36,986 bases of DNA from the NCBI GenBank assembly GCA_903905455.1, contig CAIVGN010000102.1, forward strand, positions 1-36,986, given 5' to 3'. The translations under genes and the position numbers were made by a program. This DNA is from an uncultured Archangium sp. GTDB taxonomy: Bacteria > Myxococcota > Myxococcia > Myxococcales > Myxococcaceae. Shown here piece by piece: positions 33,720 through 36,986 of the stretch (within the stretch, counting starts at the first letter, position 1; each line of letters opens with the position of its first letter). Below the pieces are notes generated by a model. That model did no database searches and was not told the DNA's origin. It was given only the letters and a program-made list of their open reading frames with translations.

Positions 33720-35093
33720 GTGGCCTTCTCGACCCGAGTGCATGGAGCGCACTTCACCTTCCCCTCGCTGAAGGTGGTGCTCGCGCGCGCCAACGAGGTG
33801 CGCTCGGGAGATCGCCAGGCCGGCCTCGCCGCCACCTCGATGCGCGAGATGGCCGCCGCCAAGCAGGTGCTCGCCGACGTCACCCTCGAGCAGCTCTACA
33901 ACGCGCCCTCGGTGCCCTACGAGGCCGACGAGGTGACGCGGGTGGTGGTCGACGGGCTCGACGCCTTCGCCTACGCGAAGGTGAAGGGGTGGACGGTCTC
34001 CACGCTGCGCGAGTGGCTGCTCGACGATCGCACCACCGGTGAAGACATCGCCGCCATCTCGCCGGGGCTCACGCCGGAGATGGTGGCCTCGGCCGCGAAG
34101 CTGATGTCCAACATGGACCTGGTGACGGCCGGCCGGAAGATGCGCGTCGTCGTGCGGTGCAACAACACCATCGGCCTCAAGGGCCGCATCTCCAGCCGCC
34201 TCCAGCCCAACCACCCCACCGACGACGTCGAGGGCGTGCTCGCGGCGATGAAGGACGGGCTGAGCTTCGGCAACGGCGACGCGGTCATCGGCGTCAACCC
34301 TTCGACCGGCGACATCCAGGGCACGGTGGACATCCTCACCGCGGTCAAAGACCTGATGCGCAAGTACCGGGTGCCCACCCAGAACTGCGTGCTCTCGCAC
34401 ATCACCATCCAGATGGCGGCGGTGCGACGCGGGGCGCCGCTGGACCTGATGTTCCAGTCCATCGCCGGCAGCCAGGGCGCGAACCAGAACTTCGGCGTGT
34501 CGGTCAGCGTGCTCGACGAGGCGTATGATTTGGCCCGCCGCGAAGGCACCGCCCAGGGGCCCAACGTCATGTACTTCGAGACGGGGCAGGGCACCGCGCT
34601 GTCGGCCAACGCGCACCACGACACCGACCAGGTGACCATGGAGGCCCGCGCCTACGGCCTGGCGCGCCGCTACAAGCCCTTCCTCGTCAACTCGGTGGTC
34701 GGCTTCATCGGGCCGGAGTACCTGCGCGACGCGAAGGAGATCACCCGGGCCGGCCTCGAAGATCACTTCATGGGCAAGCTCACCGGCATCTCGATGGGCT
34801 GCGACGCCTGCTACACGAACCACGCGATCGCCGATCAGAACGACCAGGAAAACCTGGAGATGCTGCTCACGCTCGCGGGCGTCAACTACCTGATGGGCAT
34901 CCCCATGGGCGACGACGTGATGCTCAACTACCAGACCACCTCGTTCCACAACAACGCGGCGCTCCGGGAGATCTTCGGGCACCGCCCGGCCCCGGAGTTC
35001 GAGGCCTGGCTCGAGAAGATGGGCCTGTGGCGCAACGGGAAGCTCACCGAGCGCGCGGGCGACGCGTCGGTGTTCGATCAGAACTTCCGCTGA
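33720..35093 (+). CDS. eutB: Ethanolamine ammonia-lyase large subunit EutB
   Basis: A 457-residue protein spanning the whole EutB family (E. coli 453). Its numbering aligns with E. coli: Arg160 and Gln162 (SSRLQPNHPTDD), Asn193 (GVNPSTG), Glu287 (MYFETGQG) and Asp362 (GCDACYTN) are all present; I recall these as the substrate-binding residues of the TIM barrel. The enzyme, with EutC and adenosylcobalamin, converts ethanolamine to acetaldehyde and ammonia. No eutC follows: the next gene on the other strand ends 7 bases downstream, and no eutA, eutR, permease or microcompartment gene is in the window. GTG 33720 has no Shine-Dalgarno sequence. EutC may be elsewhere, or this may act differently. 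Confidence 0.93.
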   Translation: MAFSTRVHGAHFTFPSLKVVLARANEVRSGDRQAGLAATSMREMAAAKQVLADVTLEQLYNAPSVPYEADEVTRVVVDGLDAFAYAKVKGWTVSTLREWLLDDRTTGEDIAAISPGLTPEMVASAAKLMSNMDLVTAGRKMRVVVRCNNTIGLKGRISSRLQPNHPTDDVEGVLAAMKDGLSFGNGDAVIGVNPSTGDIQGTVDILTAVKDLMRKYRVPTQNCVLSHITIQMAAVRRGAPLDLMFQSIAGSQGANQNFGVSVSVLDEAYDLARREGTAQGPNVMYFETGQGTALSANAHHDTDQVTMEARAYGLARRYKPFLVNSVVGFIGPEYLRDAKEITRAGLEDHFMGKLTGISMGCDACYTNHAIADQNDQENLEMLLTLAGVNYLMGIPMGDDVMLNYQTTSFHNNAALREIFGHRPAPEFEAWLEKMGLWRNGKLTERAGDASVFDQNFR

Positions 35094-35100
35094 ACCCGCG

Positions 35101-36300
35101 TCACTGCGGCGGCAGCTCGCCGTCGAGCGGGAACTCGAGCTTGCCCAGCGGCAGCAGCATGGCCTGCGTCGCGGGGCCCTCGAAGCCCTTGGTGTTGCAG
35201 GAGAGGACGAAGAGCGCGCCCTTGCCCTGGCCGTAGGTCTTGCTCGGCGCGCAGCCCTGGGTGCACGCGCGGGTGGCGGGGGTCTTCGTCTCCTTGATCA
35301 CCGGGATCGGCGTCTCGCCACCCATGAGGTACAGCTTCGCGGTGAGGAGCTCGGCCTTGAACGGGTCCATGCACTCGCGCACCGACTTGCCGCGGGCCAT
35401 CTTCACCTCGAGGTTGCCGATGGGCGCGCCTTCCTTCTCGGTGAGCTCGCCCTTCGCGTTGGTGTTGATCGACTTTCCGGGCACCAGCGCGGGGAGCTTC
35501 AGGCGCACGCGCTCGGTCTCGGCCCGGGTCTTCGCCTCGGCGAAGGCGTCTTCTTCGGTCTGCTCGGACGACTCGAGCTCGAACTCGATGGGCTTGCCGA
35601 TGACGCTCGCCTTCGCGGTGTCGAAGAAGGTGACGCGGCCCCAGGCGGTGCCCTTGCCGTCGTAGACGCCGTGTTCGATGGCCACGACCTTCGAGCCGTC
35701 GGGGGTGAACCCGAAGACGTCGACGCCGTCCTTCGACATCGCGCCGCTCTTCGCTGCGGGCTTGGCGGGGGCGGGGGCAGGGGTAGGGGTGGCCTGCGCC
35801 ACGGGCGTGGGGGCCCCGACCGACTTGTCGGTGATGGCGAAGGAGTTGAAGAACGGATCGACCCCCGCCTCGGCGAACGTGTGGCCGTGATCGACGTCGA
35901 CGATGACCGTGAAGCTGCGACCCTTCGTCACGAACAGGCGCGCGAGCGAGTCGACCTCCTTGCCCTGCATCTTGAGCTCGATGCCCGGCGCGCTGCCGAA
36001 CGACACGGCCTTCTCGGAGAGGATCTTCGCGTCTTCCTTCTCGGCCTCGCGGAAGCCCTCGAACTCGTCCTTGGCGTTTTCGAGGGTGAGCTCGCGGTCG
36101 GCGATCACCATCGCCATGTAGACCGCGAAGTCGGAGTCGAGCGTGTAGGTGCGCGTCACCACGCCCTTGTCCTTGCTGGTCTCGACCTTGGGCGTACCGG
36201 GGAAGTCGACGCGGAAGGGGTCTGATTTCGCGGTGTACGGGGTGAACTTCGGGGTTGCACCGGTGAGCAGGACGGCGACCAGACCGAGGGCGAGGTTCAT
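35101..36300 (-). CDS. Secreted protein with DUF2259-like domain
   Basis: A 399-residue protein. MNLALGLVAVLLTGATPK is a signal peptide. Residues about 20-165 form a beta-rich domain (PYTAKSDPFRVDFPGTPKVETS; VYMAMVIADREL; VIVDVDHGHTFAEAGVDPFFNSFAI) of the type found in many secreted small-domain proteins that begin 'F.v.fPg.P'. After an Ala/Pro/Thr spacer (TPTPAPAPAKPAA), residues about 200-280 read VDVFGFTPDGSKVVAIEHGVYDGKGTAWGRVTFFD, similar to the DUF2259 family of predicted secreted proteins (family name from memory). The C-terminal part has paired cysteines (CTQGCAPSK, LSCNTKGF). ATG 36300 gives the signal peptide; the frame runs much further upstream but overlaps the divergent methyltransferase gene. 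Function unknown. Confidence 0.75.
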   Translation of the reverse strand: MNLALGLVAVLLTGATPKFTPYTAKSDPFRVDFPGTPKVETSKDKGVVTRTYTLDSDFAVYMAMVIADRELTLENAKDEFEGFREAEKEDAKILSEKAVSFGSAPGIELKMQGKEVDSLARLFVTKGRSFTVIVDVDHGHTFAEAGVDPFFNSFAITDKSVGAPTPVAQATPTPAPAPAKPAAKSGAMSKDGVDVFGFTPDGSKVVAIEHGVYDGKGTAWGRVTFFDTAKASVIGKPIEFELESSEQTEEDAFAEAKTRAETERVRLKLPALVPGKSINTNAKGELTEKEGAPIGNLEVKMARGKSVRECMDPFKAELLTAKLYLMGGETPIPVIKETKTPATRACTQGCAPSKTYGQGKGALFVLSCNTKGFEGPATQAMLLPLGKLEFPLDGELPPQ

Positions 36301-36363
36301 GGCGCGCAGGATAGGCACCGACTGACGCGAATCGCATGGTCCGTGGCAGGCTCTGAGCCCTCG

Positions 36364-36984
36364 ATGACCAATCGCACCGAGCACTGGGAAGGCGTCTACG
36401 GCCGCAAGAAGACCGACGAGGTCTCGTGGTTTCGGCCGCACCTCGAGCAGTCGCTTTCGTACATCGAGGGCGCAGGGCTCGCTCGGGACGCGGGCCTCAT
36501 CGACGTCGGTGCGGGCGCCTCGACGCTGGTCGATGATCTGCTCGGCAAGGGCTACACCAACCTCACCGCGGTCGATCTCTCGGCGAAGGCGCTCGAGGTC
36601 GCGCGCAATCGCCTCGGTGAACGCGGCGACAAGGTGAAGTGGCTGGTGGGCGACATCACGCGGCTCGAGTTGCCCAGGCATGCTTACGACTTCTGGCACG
36701 ACCGCGCGGTGTTCCACTTCTTGCGCGAACCCGAAGACCGGCGTCGCTACGTCGAGTTGGTGCGTCACGCGCTCAAGCCCGGAGGTCACGTGCTGGTGGC
36801 GACCTTCGGTCCGCAGGGCCCCGAGCGCTGCAGCGACCTCGACGTGATGCGGTACTCGGGTGACGAACTCCACGGCGAGTTCGGCGGCGGGTTCACCAAG
36901 GTCAACGAGCTGACCGAGTTGCACGCCACGCCGTCGGGCAAGCAGCAGGAGTTCGTGTACTGCTACTGCCGCCTCGCGGGGTGA
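36364..36984 (+). CDS. Class I SAM-dependent methyltransferase
   Basis: A 206-residue cytoplasmic methyltransferase. The opening HWEGVYGRKKTDEVSWFRPHLEQSLSYI is typical of a small-molecule methyltransferase subgroup. Motif I is LIDVGAGASTLVDDLL (about 45-60), the acidic end of strand 2 is TAVDLSAKAL, motif II region is WLVGDITRLEL, then DFWHDRAVFHFL and LKPGGHVLVATFGPQGPERCSDL. Length and order fit thiopurine- or arsenite/organic-acid-type methyltransferases; the substrate is unknown. ATG 36364 is preferred over GTG/ATG codons further upstream because the protein would otherwise start with unrelated residues. It is divergent from the secreted DUF2259-like gene (63-base gap) and complete at the window end. 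Confidence 0.85.
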   Translation: MTNRTEHWEGVYGRKKTDEVSWFRPHLEQSLSYIEGAGLARDAGLIDVGAGASTLVDDLLGKGYTNLTAVDLSAKALEVARNRLGERGDKVKWLVGDITRLELPRHAYDFWHDRAVFHFLREPEDRRRYVELVRHALKPGGHVLVATFGPQGPERCSDLDVMRYSGDELHGEFGGGFTKVNELTELHATPSGKQQEFVYCYCRLAG

Positions 36985-36986
36985 GC

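Overview
The window reads as chromosomal DNA from a high-GC myxobacterium (Myxococcota, probably near Myxococcaceae/Archangiaceae). This placement is an inference from four things: very high GC with strong third-position G/C bias; many secreted lipoproteins with Asp-Ala-Gly or Gly/Thr-rich spacers; a C-terminal tail of the MYXO-CTERM type (Cys, hydrophobic stretch, Arg cluster) on the M15 peptidase-like protein at 9746-11842; and a kinase-like protein with a TM anchor and DAG-rich C-terminus. I find no rRNA, tRNA, CRISPR array, transposase or phage genes. The gene order is compact and no gene-free gap exceeds about 235 bases.

Layout. 1-2153: a truncated secreted protein, an MDR-family NADPH oxidoreductase and a divergent PDZ membrane protein. 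2283-6592: a large membrane/spermidine-synthase fusion protein and two convergent lipoproteins. 6635-8803: a polytopic glycosyltransferase-C-like membrane protein. 8868-11842: a translationally coupled pair of lipoproteins, a calcineurin-like phosphatase and an M15 peptidase with MYXO-CTERM tail. 11794-14422: a WGR-like/helical-repeat unknown and a hybrid histidine kinase. 14614-21404: mostly secreted proteins, namely a Cys/Gly-rich lipoprotein, an SRPBCC protein, a metzincin protease with an inserted lamin-tail-like domain, and a coupled membrane protein/lipoprotein pair. 21462-24477: a zinc-ribbon membrane protein, a CrtI-like FAD oxidoreductase and an NPPW methyltransferase.

24563-31703 holds sugar activation and housekeeping functions. 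GDP-mannose synthesis is represented by manC on the plus strand and a phosphomannomutase/phosphoglucomutase on the minus strand. The mutase heads a tight minus-strand run: mutase, ROK sugar kinase (4-base overlap), a small uncharacterised protein (4-base overlap), hflX, and a diacylglycerol-kinase-like lipid kinase. ROK kinase, mutase and ManC could together take hexose to hexose-6-P, hexose-1-P and GDP-mannose for envelope polysaccharide or glycolipid.

31788-36984: a probable membrane-anchored pseudokinase, an intact eutB (ethanolamine ammonia-lyase large subunit) with no eutC beside it, a secreted protein with a DUF2259-like part, and a small SAM methyltransferase. Three copies of a REP-like hairpin (about 45 bases) lie between genes; two of them bracket the metalloprotease gene in the same orientation. 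I see no clear-cut new defence or mobile system. The best leads are the eutB without eutC, the pseudokinase beside it, the domain-inserted metzincin, and the doubly anchored M15 lipoprotein.
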